Below, one piece after another: positions 25,610 to 34,401 of a stretch of DNA of 64,000 nt. The position numbers were made by a program, and so were the translations under genes. Origin of the DNA: Ruminococcus sp. OA3. Its GTDB lineage: Bacteria; Bacillota; Clostridia; Lachnospirales; Lachnospiraceae. Location of the stretch: positions 1,550,001 through 1,614,000 of the forward strand of contig NZ_JAKNTO010000001.1 of NCBI RefSeq assembly GCF_022440845.1, written 5' to 3'. Every line of letters starts with the position of its first letter. Positions within the stretch are counted from its first letter, which is position 1. Below the pieces are notes generated by a model. That model saw nothing but the letters and a program-made list of their open reading frames with translations. It was not told where the DNA came from and searched no databases.

Positions 25610-26968
25610 ATGGCATTTAAATTAAAAGTAACACCAGAGATGGAAATGTTGACGGATATCTGTGTCCAGAACAGTAAAATGGACGTTTCACTGTACGGCA
25701 AGTATGATGTGAAGCGGGGACTGAGGGATATTAATGGTCAAGGCGTATTGGCCGGCCTTACGCAGATTTCCAATATTGTTTCTTCGGAAGAAGTAGATGG
25801 AAAAATGCAGCCGTGCGACGGAAGGCTGTATTACCGGGGGATTAATATTGAAGACCTGAGCAATGGTTTTCTGACGGAACACCGTCAGGGTTTTGAGGAA
25901 GTGGCTTATCTTTTGCTGTTCGGGGTTCTGCCGAATGAGCAGCAGCTGGTTGATTTTAAGAAGATTCTCGCATCGCAGCGGTCACTGCCGACAAATTTTG
26001 TAAGAGACGTCGTAATGAAAGCACCGAGCAAGGATATGATGAATACTCTGTCACGGAGTGTCTTGACTTTGTATGCATATGATTCCAACGCAGATGACAT
26101 ATCGCTGCCGAATGTACTGCGCCAGTGTCTGACTTTGATCAGTGTATTTCCAATGCTTTCTGTCTATGGATATCATGCATATAATCACTATATTAAAGGT
26201 AAGAGCCTGTACATCCATCATCCTTCGAGAAATCTTTCCACAGCTGAGAATATCCTGCGGATGCTGCGCCCGGATAAGCAGTACACACAGCTGGAGGCAA
26301 CGATACTGGACCTGGCACTCGTGTTGCATATGGAGCATGGAGGAGGAAATAACTCGACCTTTACAACACACGTCGTTTCTTCTTCGGGGACAGACACTTA
26401 TTCTGCGATCGCGGCAGCGTTGGGGTCCCTGAAAGGCCCAAAACACGGCGGTGCTAATATTAAAGTCGTGAAAATGTTTGACGATATGAAGAAAAACATT
26501 AAAGACTGGGATGACGAGGATGCGGTTGAGGATTATCTGGTGAAGCTTCTGAAAAAAGAGGCGTTTGATAAGCGCGGACTGATCTACGGCATGGGGCATG
26601 CGGTATACTCCATCTCAGACCCGAGGGCGACCATATTTAAAAAGTTTGTAGAGCAGCTTGCAAGAGAGAAAGGACGCGATAAAGATTTTCGCCTGTATTC
26701 TATGGTGGAGGAACTGGCGCCCAAGATTATCGCACGTGAGCGCCATATCTATAAAGGCGTCAGTGCAAACGTGGATTTCTACAGCGGTTTCGTATACAGC
26801 ATGCTGGATCTTCCGCTTGAACTGTATACTCCGATGTTTGCCATCGCCCGTATTGCCGGGTGGAGCGCGCACCGGATGGAAGAGCTGATCAATACAGACA
26901 AGATCATTCGGCCGGCATATAAGAATGTGAAAGCGGATGAACTGTACGTACCTCTGCACGAACGATAA
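25610..26968 (+). CDS. gltA: Citrate synthase (citrate/2-methylcitrate synthase family)
   Basis: A 452-residue enzyme condensing acetyl-CoA with oxaloacetate. Catalytic motifs are present: HMEHGGGNNSTFTTHVV (first His region), GPKHGGANI, GMGHAVYSISDPRA with the second catalytic His, and FYSGFVYSML with the Asp region nearby. Start ATG 25610 (MAFKLK) lies 7 bases after GAAAGGGG. The ATG at 25604 is too close to the ribosome site. It is monocistronic or joined to yqeG 16 bases downstream. It is the long Lachnospiraceae type with an N-terminal extension of about 50 residues. Confidence 0.94.
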   Translation: MAFKLKVTPEMEMLTDICVQNSKMDVSLYGKYDVKRGLRDINGQGVLAGLTQISNIVSSEEVDGKMQPCDGRLYYRGINIEDLSNGFLTEHRQGFEEVAYLLLFGVLPNEQQLVDFKKILASQRSLPTNFVRDVVMKAPSKDMMNTLSRSVLTLYAYDSNADDISLPNVLRQCLTLISVFPMLSVYGYHAYNHYIKGKSLYIHHPSRNLSTAENILRMLRPDKQYTQLEATILDLALVLHMEHGGGNNSTFTTHVVSSSGTDTYSAIAAALGSLKGPKHGGANIKVVKMFDDMKKNIKDWDDEDAVEDYLVKLLKKEAFDKRGLIYGMGHAVYSISDPRATIFKKFVEQLAREKGRDKDFRLYSMVEELAPKIIARERHIYKGVSANVDFYSGFVYSMLDLPLELYTPMFAIARIAGWSAHRMEELINTDKIIRPAYKNVKADELYVPLHER

Positions 26969-26984
26969 CAGGAGAGACAGCAGC

Positions 26985-27488
26985 ATGTTTAAGCAGTTTT
27001 ATCCCGATGAGTGTGTGGATTCCACTTATCAGATAGATTTTGAAAAGCTTTACCGGGATGGATACAGGGGGCTGATTTTTGATATTGATAATACGCTGGT
27101 TCCGCACGGCGCACCGGCAGATGACCGGGCAGTTAAACTGTTTGGCCGTCTGAAGGAACTTGGTTTTTCCAGCTGTCTGCTCTCTAATAATCAGCGGGAG
27201 CGTGTCGATTCTTTTAACCGGGAGATCGGGGTCTTTTTTATTGAAGATGCACACAAGCCTTCCAGGAAAAATTATCAGAAGGCAATGCGGATGATGGGGA
27301 CGGACACCAACAACACAGTGTTCATAGGTGATCAGCTGTTTACGGATGTCTACGGTGCCAAAAGGAGCGGAATACGCAATATTCTGGTGAAACCCATACA
27401 TCCAAAAGAAGAAATTCAGATCGTTCTTAAGCGGTATCTTGAAAAGATCGTATTATTTTTCTACAGACATCACGGAGGAAGAACCTGA
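26985..27488 (+). CDS. yqeG: YqeG family HAD phosphatase
   Basis: A 167-residue HAD-superfamily phosphatase. Motif I is FDIDNTLV (residues about 32-39), motif II is LLSNNQ, and motif III/IV lies in KPSRKN and FIGDQLFTDVYGAKRSG. The family belongs to YqeG, of unknown physiological substrate (members dephosphorylate phosphatidylglycerophosphate in plants). Start ATG 26985 follows GGAGAG. Next gene aroK starts 1 base after its stop. The run yqeG-aroK-efp matches a common clostridial order. Confidence 0.92.
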   Translation: MFKQFYPDECVDSTYQIDFEKLYRDGYRGLIFDIDNTLVPHGAPADDRAVKLFGRLKELGFSSCLLSNNQRERVDSFNREIGVFFIEDAHKPSRKNYQKAMRMMGTDTNNTVFIGDQLFTDVYGAKRSGIRNILVKPIHPKEEIQIVLKRYLEKIVLFFYRHHGGRT

Positions 27489-27489
27489 G

Positions 27490-28008
27490 ATGAATCATAT
27501 TATTTTAATCGGATTTATGGGAAGCGGAAAGACAAGTGTCGGAAAACAGCTTGCCAAAGTAATGCAGCTTCCGTTTGTTGATATGGACCAGCTGATCGTC
27601 GAAAAGACCGGTATGGAAATCACAGAAATTTTTGAGCGATACGGGGAAGCACATTTTCGGAGAATAGAATCAGAATGTCTGGAAGAACTCAGTAAGGAAG
27701 AAGAACGCAGGGTGATTTCTGTGGGCGGAGGACTTCCGGTTCAGCCACGAAATCAGCCGTATCTGAGGAAGATGGGAACGGTAGTACTTTTGGAAGCTTC
27801 TGTACAGACGCTGCAAAGACGACTGAAGTATGACAGCTCCCGCCCGATGCTTAAGGGCAAAGATCTGCAGAAGAATATTGAGACACTGCAGAGACAGCGT
27901 AAGGCGGAGTATGAAAAGGTCAGTGATATCCGGGTGGTAACTGACGATAAGGAATTTTGCCAGATTGTCGATGAGATCCGTAAAATCGTAGATTGCGTAA
28001 AAAATTAG
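27490..28008 (+). CDS. aroK: Shikimate kinase
   Basis: A 172-residue enzyme phosphorylating shikimate in aromatic amino acid synthesis. P-loop GFMGSGKTSVGKQLA at residues 8-22, DMDQLIVEKTGM with the shikimate-binding Asp, FRRIESE, and the glycine loop VISVGGGLP. ATG 27490 is chosen because the P-loop should be near the N-terminus and GGAGGAAG lies upstream. It is coupled to yqeG. Confidence 0.95.
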   Translation: MNHIILIGFMGSGKTSVGKQLAKVMQLPFVDMDQLIVEKTGMEITEIFERYGEAHFRRIESECLEELSKEEERRVISVGGGLPVQPRNQPYLRKMGTVVLLEASVQTLQRRLKYDSSRPMLKGKDLQKNIETLQRQRKAEYEKVSDIRVVTDDKEFCQIVDEIRKIVDCVKN

Positions 28009-28094
28009 TTGAAAAAAAGCCGCAGATAATATAGAATATAGCATAGTGAAGTAATGTGCGGATTTGACGCATACGATTAAGGAGGAATATCAGT

Positions 28095-28652
28095 ATGATA
28101 TCAGCAGGAGATTTTAAGAATGGTGTTACACTGGAAATAGATGGCAATATCGTTCAGATTATTGAGTTCCAGCACGTAAAACCTGGAAAAGGTGCAGCGT
28201 TTGTAAGAACGAAATTAAAAAATATCATCAGCGGCGGTGTAGTGGAAAAAACATTCCGTCCTACCGAGAAATTCCCGGCAGCACGGATTGACCGTTCAGA
28301 CATGCAGTACCTGTATAGTGATGGAGATCTGTATAATTTCATGAATATGGAGACATATGACCAGATTGCCCTGAACGCAGAAGCGATCGGAGATGCGCTG
28401 AAATTCGTGAAGGAGAACGAGATGGTAAAGATCTGTTCCCACAATGGCAACGTATTTGCGGTTGAGCCTCCGCTGTTCGTAGAGCTGGAGATTACAGAGA
28501 CAGAACCGGGCTTCAAGGGAGATACCGCACAGGGTGCAACAAAACCTGCAACAGTAGAGACGGGCGCGGTTGTGTACGTTCCGCTGTTTGTAGAACAGGG
28601 AGATAAAATTAAGATCGATACCAGAACGGGAGAGTACTTATCCCGCGTTTAA
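28095..28652 (+). CDS. efp: Elongation factor P
   Basis: A 185-residue translation factor that relieves ribosomes stalled at proline runs. It shows the three beta-barrel domains. The modifiable loop is PGKG with Lys32 followed by [25 protein letters not shown] and the C-terminal [10 protein letters not shown] are family hallmarks. ATG 28095 follows AAGGAGG. The hairpin after its stop suggests it ends the unit. Confidence 0.97.
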   Translation: MISAGDFKNGVTLEIDGNIVQIIEFQHVKPGKGAAFVRTKLKNIISGGVVEKTFRPTEKFPAARIDRSDMQYLYSDGDLYNFMNMETYDQIALNAEAIGDALKFVKENEMVKICSHNGNVFAVEPPLFVELEITETEPGFKGDTAQGATKPATVETGAVVYVPLFVEQGDKIKIDTRTGEYLSRV

Positions 28653-28667
28653 TGAAACGTGTTTGCA

Positions 28668-28690
28668 TGCCCGGGCCTATTGTCCGGGCA
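28668..28690 (+). terminator. Hairpin after efp
   Basis: TGCCCGG (28668-28674) pairs with CCGGGCA (28684-28690), followed by moderately T-rich sequence. The rest of 28691-28868 contains further small hairpins (ACCAC/GTGGT near 28800) but no gene. Confidence 0.55.
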
Positions 28691-28868
28691 GCAATTTCTA
28701 ATCTGATTTTTGCAGTATATCTTTTTCGCACATTCGTGCGGACTTTCCAACAGAGACAAGAACAATAAATGAAAAGGCAGTTTTAAAACCACAGTATGAT
28801 TTTCCGTGGTCTTGTTTGTGTATCCAAAACAGGTACCACTGAAAAAATAAATTAGAAGGGGTGATCTT

Positions 28869-29786
28869 TTGGATTACACGACATTTAAAACAGCTATGCT
28901 AACCTGCGTAAAAGACCAGTTGGGAGAGGAGGTGAGTATCAGGCTGCAGGAAATACCGAAGAATAACGGAGGGTTTCAGGATGGTATGGCAATTATGGGC
29001 GCCGGATCGAACCTGGAACCGGTTATTTATCTGGAACCGTACTACCAGGCGTTTGAAGAGGGGAGGACTCTGAAAGAACTCGGACAACTGCTGGTCACGG
29101 AGTGGAAAGAAAATCGTATCGACGAGAAGGGACCCGTCGGAGTTTTTGAGGATTTTCGCAAAGCATTTTCCAGCATCTGTTATCAGCTTGTTAATTTTCA
29201 AAAAAACAGGGATTTGCTGGCGAGGACGCCGCACAGAGAATTCCTGGACCTCGCACTGATATATTATTACCGCACGGAGCATCCTTTCTGCAATTCGGCG
29301 CGGATACTGATTCGCAGAGAACACATGGAGAACTGGGGAGTAACAGAAAAAATACTGTATGAGGCAGCTGCAAAAAACACACAAAAGCTTCTGCCCCATC
29401 ATTTTCTGAGCATCGGGCAGGTGATCGCCGGACTCTCGGGTGATGAAGAGATCGGGAGTCTGGCGGATGAATGCCGGGATGATGAGGGGATGTATGTTCT
29501 GACGAACGAAGAAAAGTACCTGGGCGCGGTATGCATCTTTTATCCGGAAGTTTTGAAGCGGATTGCCGATACATTCGGCAGCAGCTTTTTTGTGCTGCCG
29601 AGCAGTATTCATGAGTGCATTATTGTACCGGAGACGGGGGAGGACTTTGAAGCGGATCTTCAGGAACTTGTCCGGGATGTGAACAGGGTATATGTATCGG
29701 AGGAGGAATTTCTGTCGGATCATGTGTATTATTATGACCGAAAAGGCAGAAGTCTCTGGTGGGGGAAGAAAAGTGTGATGATCTGA
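28869..29786 (+). CDS. DUF5688 family protein
   Basis: A 305-residue cytosolic protein that I recognise as DUF5688, a family common in Lachnospiraceae and without known function. Visible features: RLQEIPKNNGGFQDGMAIM near the start (about 25-43), NIEPTIYL-like NLEPVIYLEPYY, and a C-terminal half with PSSIHECIIVPETG and EEFLSDHVYYYDR. There is no signal peptide or membrane helix. The start is TTG 28869 with AAGGGG at a good distance. It stands alone before the tRNA gene. Confidence 0.85.
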   Translation: MDYTTFKTAMLTCVKDQLGEEVSIRLQEIPKNNGGFQDGMAIMGAGSNLEPVIYLEPYYQAFEEGRTLKELGQLLVTEWKENRIDEKGPVGVFEDFRKAFSSICYQLVNFQKNRDLLARTPHREFLDLALIYYYRTEHPFCNSARILIRREHMENWGVTEKILYEAAAKNTQKLLPHHFLSIGQVIAGLSGDEEIGSLADECRDDEGMYVLTNEEKYLGAVCIFYPEVLKRIADTFGSSFFVLPSSIHECIIVPETGEDFEADLQELVRDVNRVYVSEEEFLSDHVYYYDRKGRSLWWGKKSVMI

Positions 29787-29803
29787 CCGGAAATTTTAAA
29801 TAC

Positions 29804-29832
29804 TTTACAATTCCCTGAATTTATGATATTAT
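29804..29832 (+). promoter_or_regulatory. Promoter of tRNA-Arg
   Basis: TTTACA (29804-29809), 17 bases, TATTAT (29827-29832), 30 bases before the mature tRNA 5' end. Confidence 0.6.
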
Positions 29833-29862
29833 AGCGTAGTGTGGTATGAAATACCATGGCAG

Positions 29863-29935
29863 GCATCTGTAGCTCAGGGGATAGAGCAGTGGTTTCCGGT
29901 GCCACGTGCCGGGGGTTCGAATCCCTCCAGATGCG
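29863..29935 (+). tRNA. tRNA-Arg (anticodon CCG)
   Basis: A complete cloverleaf: acceptor GCATCTG/CAGATGC, D-stem GCTC/GAGC, anticodon stem GTGGT/GCCAC with loop TTCCGGT giving anticodon CCG (reads CGG, Arg), and T-arm GGGGG-TTCGAAT-CCCTC. The discriminator base is G, and CCA is not encoded. It is a single tRNA gene. Confidence 0.96.
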
Positions 29936-29985
29936 TCGGTATAGCTAAAGATTAGTGTACCAATTGACAAAGGAGGTCAGATAAG

Positions 29986-30909
29986 TTGGATAATTTTAGA
30001 GAATGGCTTTCTGACAATCTCAGATATATCCTGCTTGGACTTTTTATTATTCTTGTGCTGGCAGTGCTGTTCCTGGGAATTAAGTTTATTTCTTCCAGGG
30101 TGGGCGCTCAGGATGAGAACAGCCAGACTCAGCAGGAAAGCCAGAAGGAATCTGACGAGGCCGCTGATGAAAAAGATCCAGAAGGAACCGGAGATGATCC
30201 GGAACCGACTGTAACACCGGAAGAAGAGAGTCGGTTGGAAAAAGAGGCATATCCGGATGTAAATGCTGTCATTCAGACATATTATACTGCGCTTGGGAGC
30301 AAAGATATTGCCGGAATTAAAAGTGTAGTGGATAGTCTTGACGCGACAGAAGAAGCTAAGATCACTAAGGATCAGAATATTGAGAGCTATGGTAATGTTG
30401 AGACATATACTATAAAAGGACCGGAAGACGGTACCTATGTTGTATTTGCCTGCTATTCTTATAAGTTCAATGGGATTGATACGGCAGTACCGGGACTTAG
30501 TCAGCTGTATGTCTGCACTGGTGACGACGGCAGGCTTTATATTGCGACGCAGGAACAGGATGCCGAAACGCAGGCCTATATCCAGGAGACGATGAAGGAA
30601 AAAGATGTTGAGGCGTTAATATCCGGAGTCCAGAACGAATATGAGTCCGCGCTGGAAAGTGATGAATCTCTGAAGAGTTTTATCGAGAGCCTGGGGATTG
30701 GTACCTCAGAAGCCGCATCGGCTGAAAATGGCTCGCTCATCACTGTCAGAAGCGACTGCAATGTGCGTGCACAGGCCAGCGAAGATGCTGAAGTGCTCGG
30801 GAAACTGGGCGAAGGCCAGCAGGTGACAAAGACCGGCAGTCAGGGGGAGTGGATTGAAATCTCCTATGAAGACCAGACCGGTTATGTCAGAAGTGATTTA
30901 TTTAAATAG
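29986..30909 (+). CDS. Membrane-anchored protein with C-terminal bacterial SH3 domain
   Basis: A 307-residue protein. A single membrane helix (about 13-35, ILLGLFIILVLAVLFLGI) is followed by an acidic Gln/Glu/Pro linker. An uncharacterised middle domain comes next (about 85-230, NTF2-like in feel but not proven). The C-terminal SH3b domain (about 245-307) reads TVRSDCNVRAQAS...VLGKLGEGQQV and WIEISYEDQTGYVRSD. SH3b domains bind cell-wall peptides, so it likely sits at the envelope. TTG 29986 is used with AGGAGG 9 bases upstream. A terminator follows. Confidence 0.85.
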   Translation: MDNFREWLSDNLRYILLGLFIILVLAVLFLGIKFISSRVGAQDENSQTQQESQKESDEAADEKDPEGTGDDPEPTVTPEEESRLEKEAYPDVNAVIQTYYTALGSKDIAGIKSVVDSLDATEEAKITKDQNIESYGNVETYTIKGPEDGTYVVFACYSYKFNGIDTAVPGLSQLYVCTGDDGRLYIATQEQDAETQAYIQETMKEKDVEALISGVQNEYESALESDESLKSFIESLGIGTSEAASAENGSLITVRSDCNVRAQASEDAEVLGKLGEGQQVTKTGSQGEWIEISYEDQTGYVRSDLFK

Positions 30910-30918
30910 GTATTGTGA

Positions 30919-30965
30919 AGAGCTGTTGCTTAAGGCCCGCGGGTTGATGGCAAGAGCTCTTTTTG
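30919..30965 (+). terminator. Terminator after the SH3 gene
   Basis: AGAGCT plus TTGC on the left pairs with GCAA plus AGCTCT on the right (one G/G mismatch). An inner CCCGCGGG lies in the loop, and a TTTTT tail follows. Confidence 0.75.
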
Positions 30966-31002
30966 TATCGTTGTATCATAAATTATAAGAGGAGGAAATT
31001 CC

Positions 31003-33012
31003 ATGATGCTCAAGAAAACAGTTTGTCCCTATGATTGTCCCGCGTCCTGCGGACTGATCGCAGAAACTGACGGTAACAGGATATATCGTATCATTGGGGA
31101 TCCCGATCATCCGGCAACGCATGGTGTGACCTGCGCTAAAGTAAGAGGATATGTGCGTTCGCTCTATGACAGGGGTCGTCTTCTTATGCCGATGAAAAGG
31201 ACGGGAAGGAAAGGCAGCGGAGAATTTGTTCAGATATCCTGGAAAGAGGCAGTGGAGATCATTGCTCTCAGGTTTGGGGAAATTATTGAAAAGGATGGCG
31301 CTCAGGCAATCCTTCCGGCAGTTTATTCCGGTGTAATGAGTGATATACAGAGATTTTGCGGACATGCGTTTTTTAATTATATGGGAGCTTCAGAGCTTGT
31401 GATGAGCCTGTGTTCGTCGGCAAAGGGGGAGGGCTATGCACAGGTTATGGGTAAAACACGGTCTCTTGATCCGGGGGAGCTGAAAGACAGTGACTGCATC
31501 CTCGTATGGGGGTGCAATGCGGCGGCCACACGGATACACAGTATGGCTGACCTTGTAAATGGCAAAAAGCATGGGAAGAAAGTGATTCTGATTGACACGT
31601 ATGAGAATCCCACAGCGCGGGCTGCCGATGAGGTGGTGCTGATCCGGCCCGGCACGGATGGCGCGCTGGCGTTGTCGATGATGCAGGTGCTGGTGGAAGA
31701 AGGACTGGCAGATGTGCAGTTTCTGGAAGAGGAGACAGAAGGGGCAGGTGAACTGATAGAAACACTTGGGGATTATACGCCGGAGAAAACGGAGCAGATT
31801 ACAGGGATTTCGCCGGCGCAGGTGAGAAGAGTGGCAAGGGCATATGCGGCCGCACAGGCGGCGTCTGTTTTACTGGGGAGTGGTATTTCCAGACATCGAA
31901 ATGGGGCTATGACGGTTCGGCTGATCACCATTCTTCCTGCATTTGTGGGTGCCTGGAAGTATAAAGGAGGCGGGATTTGCGGATGTACGGTTTCGGGGGG
32001 TGAAGTGTTTCAGATGGACCTTATCCGGAGACCCGATTTTCGAAAAAAGCGGTGCAGGAAAATCAATATTAATCAGCTGGCTTCTGCTCTGACGGGGGAT
32101 ATTCAGGGGCCGCCGGTCAAAGGGCTGTATGTATACGGACTGAACCCTGCAAATACAGTTTCCAATCAGAAGAAGCTGCTGGAAGGGCTTCAAAGAGAAG
32201 ACTTATTTACAGTCGTGCATGAGCGCTTCATGACAGACACTGCCAGGTATGCAGATATTTTACTGCCCGCTGCATTCTCTGTGGAGCAATCTGATGTATA
32301 CCGGTCATACGGCTATTTTACAGCAGGATATGCAAAGAAAATTGTCGAGCCTGCCGGAGAGTGTAAAAGCAACTGGGATACGTTTCGCCTGTTGGCCCGA
32401 GCGATGGGGTATCGGGAAGCCTATTTTGAAATGACGGAAGAGGAAATGGTCCGGAAAGTGCTGCAGGAGGCGGGGAGTTATCTGAGAGAGCGGCCTGAGG
32501 ACGAAAGGGCAAAAATTCAGAGTGGCGAATGTGTCTTGTTTCCTGCGGCAAATCATCGGATATACCGTACGAAGAGCGGAAAAATAGAGATCGTAAACCG
32601 GGAAGCGGAGATACCGGTTCCGGCGTATATGCCGGTGGAAAACGACACATATCCGCTGCACCTGATAGCGGCACCTTCGGTACATACGCTGAACAGTACA
32701 TTCGTAGAGCGCGCAGATCTCAGAGCGCGCAGAGGGATCATGTCACTTTTGATTCATCCGGATGATGCCAAAGAGCGTAATATCAAAGACGGAGAACGCA
32801 TTTTGTGCTTTAATGATCTGGCGGAAGTGGAATTTCAGGCGGAAGTGACGGCTCGGGTAAAAAAAGGTACGGTGATAGCGGAAGGAGTCTATGATATAGC
32901 TCATTCGCTGAACGGACTGACGGTCAATGCGCTGCACCATGAGCGTCTGTCGGACTGCGGGGAGGCTACCACGCTGAATGATAATACAGTGGATATCTGC
33001 CCGTTAAGATGA
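31003..33012 (+). CDS. Molybdopterin-dependent oxidoreductase (DMSO reductase superfamily)
   Basis: A 669-residue catalytic subunit binding bis-MGD and one [4Fe-4S] cluster. The N-terminal cluster motif is CPYDCPASC with the fourth Cys in GVTCAK (about residue 44). LCSSAKGEG near 130 is the usual metal-ligand region, but I cannot tell the ligand. The MGD-binding pieces WGCNAAATRIH, IDTYENPTA and YGLNPANTV are visible. The C-terminal dinucleotide-binding domain includes HTLNSTFVER and VYDIAHSLNGLTVN. No TAT signal is seen, so it is cytosolic. No electron-transfer subunit lies beside it. Substrate unknown. ATG 31003 follows AGAGGAGG. Confidence 0.9.
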   Translation: MMLKKTVCPYDCPASCGLIAETDGNRIYRIIGDPDHPATHGVTCAKVRGYVRSLYDRGRLLMPMKRTGRKGSGEFVQISWKEAVEIIALRFGEIIEKDGAQAILPAVYSGVMSDIQRFCGHAFFNYMGASELVMSLCSSAKGEGYAQVMGKTRSLDPGELKDSDCILVWGCNAAATRIHSMADLVNGKKHGKKVILIDTYENPTARAADEVVLIRPGTDGALALSMMQVLVEEGLADVQFLEEETEGAGELIETLGDYTPEKTEQITGISPAQVRRVARAYAAAQAASVLLGSGISRHRNGAMTVRLITILPAFVGAWKYKGGGICGCTVSGGEVFQMDLIRRPDFRKKRCRKININQLASALTGDIQGPPVKGLYVYGLNPANTVSNQKKLLEGLQREDLFTVVHERFMTDTARYADILLPAAFSVEQSDVYRSYGYFTAGYAKKIVEPAGECKSNWDTFRLLARAMGYREAYFEMTEEEMVRKVLQEAGSYLRERPEDERAKIQSGECVLFPAANHRIYRTKSGKIEIVNREAEIPVPAYMPVENDTYPLHLIAAPSVHTLNSTFVERADLRARRGIMSLLIHPDDAKERNIKDGERILCFNDLAEVEFQAEVTARVKKGTVIAEGVYDIAHSLNGLTVNALHHERLSDCGEATTLNDNTVDICPLR

Positions 33013-33121
33013 TTCGGAGATATTCCAAATTGATATAACAAAGCTGACAGAATTCATGGACAGGGATCGTATTTCTACTATATAATAGGTGCAGAGTATA
33101 AAGGAAAGGCGAATCACGAAT

Positions 33122-34126
33122 ATGAGAGAACAACAGACAGAATATTTTGAACTCGGGGAACTTCGTGCTGCGCGCGGGGAGAAGCGAAGCGGGCACCTTC
33201 GTGTGACAGGAACTCCGTATGTACTTCACGCGACGGTGATGTGTGGTGAGCGTCCCGGAAAGACGCTGCTTTTGACGGCGGGTGTTCACAGCTGCGAATA
33301 CGTAGGTATTCAGACACTGATCGAAATGGCCGCGAAACTGGAACCTTCGCGCATCATTGGAAATGTAATTATCATTCCTGTCGTGAACAGAACCGGGTTT
33401 GAAGCGAGAAGACCCACGGTGGTCCCTGAGGATGAGAAGAATCTGAACCGCGTTTTTCCGGGAGCTGAGGATGGTACGGAGTCTCAGAAACTTGCCTGGT
33501 ACATGGAACAGGAACTGTTCTCAAGGGCGGACTACTATGTAGACCTGCATTCTGGAGGAATATATGAGGAACTCACGCCGTACGTATATTACGTGGGAAA
33601 CTGCCCGGATGAAACCTCGATGGAAGCGCAGCGGGCAGCGGCATCGGCGGATGTGCCGTTTATGGTCAGGTCTTCCGCCTCCACGGGAGCCTACAATTAT
33701 GCAGGGCGTCTGGGGATTCCCAGCATTTTGATTGAGCGGGGAGGTTCGGGGCGATGGACGGAAGAGGAAGTCCGAGCCAATATCCGTGACCTGTTTAATA
33801 TCATGAGATGCTGGGGGGTAATGGACGGAGAACCGCTGATGCCGCTGGAGCAGCCATACCGGCTGGAAAATCCGGTTTACCATGAATGCCATGAGTCCGG
33901 GCTCTGGTACCCCTGCGTGGAAGCCGGGCAGAGAATTTACCAGGGACAGGTTCTCGGAGAGATTCGCGGATATCATGGAGAATTACTGGAGACGTGTGTG
34001 GCGGAACATGATGGCAATGTGCTTTATCTGACGAAGACGCTATGGGTGGATAAGAGCGTGGAAGTGGTAGCGTATGCGAGAATCTGCCGGTGCAGTGAAT
34101 GCGTGCAGTGCAAAAATGATAAATAA
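33122..34126 (+). CDS. M14-type succinylglutamate desuccinylase/aspartoacylase family protein
   Basis: A 334-residue zinc hydrolase. The zinc motif HSCE (H-x-x-E, GVHSCEYVG, about 66-72), VNRTGFEARRP, LNRVFPG and DLHSGG (second His) define the AstE/AspA family. These enzymes remove acyl groups from amino acids or related compounds. The C-terminal beta domain (about 250-330) ends with a Cys cluster CRCSECVQC that is unusual. I choose ATG 33122 (MREQQTEYF). The gene follows the molybdopterin enzyme by 109 bases and is ended by a strong terminator. Substrate unknown. Confidence 0.87.
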   Translation: MREQQTEYFELGELRAARGEKRSGHLRVTGTPYVLHATVMCGERPGKTLLLTAGVHSCEYVGIQTLIEMAAKLEPSRIIGNVIIIPVVNRTGFEARRPTVVPEDEKNLNRVFPGAEDGTESQKLAWYMEQELFSRADYYVDLHSGGIYEELTPYVYYVGNCPDETSMEAQRAAASADVPFMVRSSASTGAYNYAGRLGIPSILIERGGSGRWTEEEVRANIRDLFNIMRCWGVMDGEPLMPLEQPYRLENPVYHECHESGLWYPCVEAGQRIYQGQVLGEIRGYHGELLETCVAEHDGNVLYLTKTLWVDKSVEVVAYARICRCSECVQCKNDK

Positions 34127-34138
34127 TGAAGAAAACAA

Positions 34139-34177
34139 AGAGGGCAGTTGTGTATTATGTACAGCTGCCCTCTTTTT
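34139..34177 (+). terminator. Terminator after the M14-type gene
   Basis: AGAGGGCAG (34139-34147) pairs with CTGCCCTCT (34165-34173), then TTTTT. Confidence 0.85.
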
Positions 34178-34401
34178 GCAGGTGAAATTACCGCCAATTG
34201 CAAGAATTATAAACTCCACAAAAATAACGGAGGAAAGAAGTAGATTTCAAAGGGTTTATCAAGCAGGATATCTGTAGTCGAAAAGAGCATTTCATCCTAT
34301 AATGTATTTAACAACAGAGGATAACACAAACGGCAGTCAGACAAAGAAGGCTTAAATACCGTGTTATCTGACTTTGTAAGAATTATTAAGGAGGCAGTCA
34401 G
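34178..34401 (+). promoter_or_regulatory. Promoter and structured leader of the inositol-type operon
   Basis: A TATAAT at 34298-34303 has only a poor -35, as expected for an activated promoter. The leader then carries two overlapping inverted repeats. GATAACAC (34320-34327) pairs with GTGTTATC (34361-34368). AGTCAGA (34335-34341) pairs with TCTGACT (34367-34373). The right arms share TC at 34367-34368, so the two hairpins compete. This may be an RNA switch or a protein-binding site. No gene in this stretch. Confidence 0.5.

Noticed and set aside
31003-33012. Selenocysteine-containing formate dehydrogenase
   Set aside because: No in-frame TGA is read through, and the metal-ligand region LCSSAKGEG does not fit a selenocysteine enzyme.
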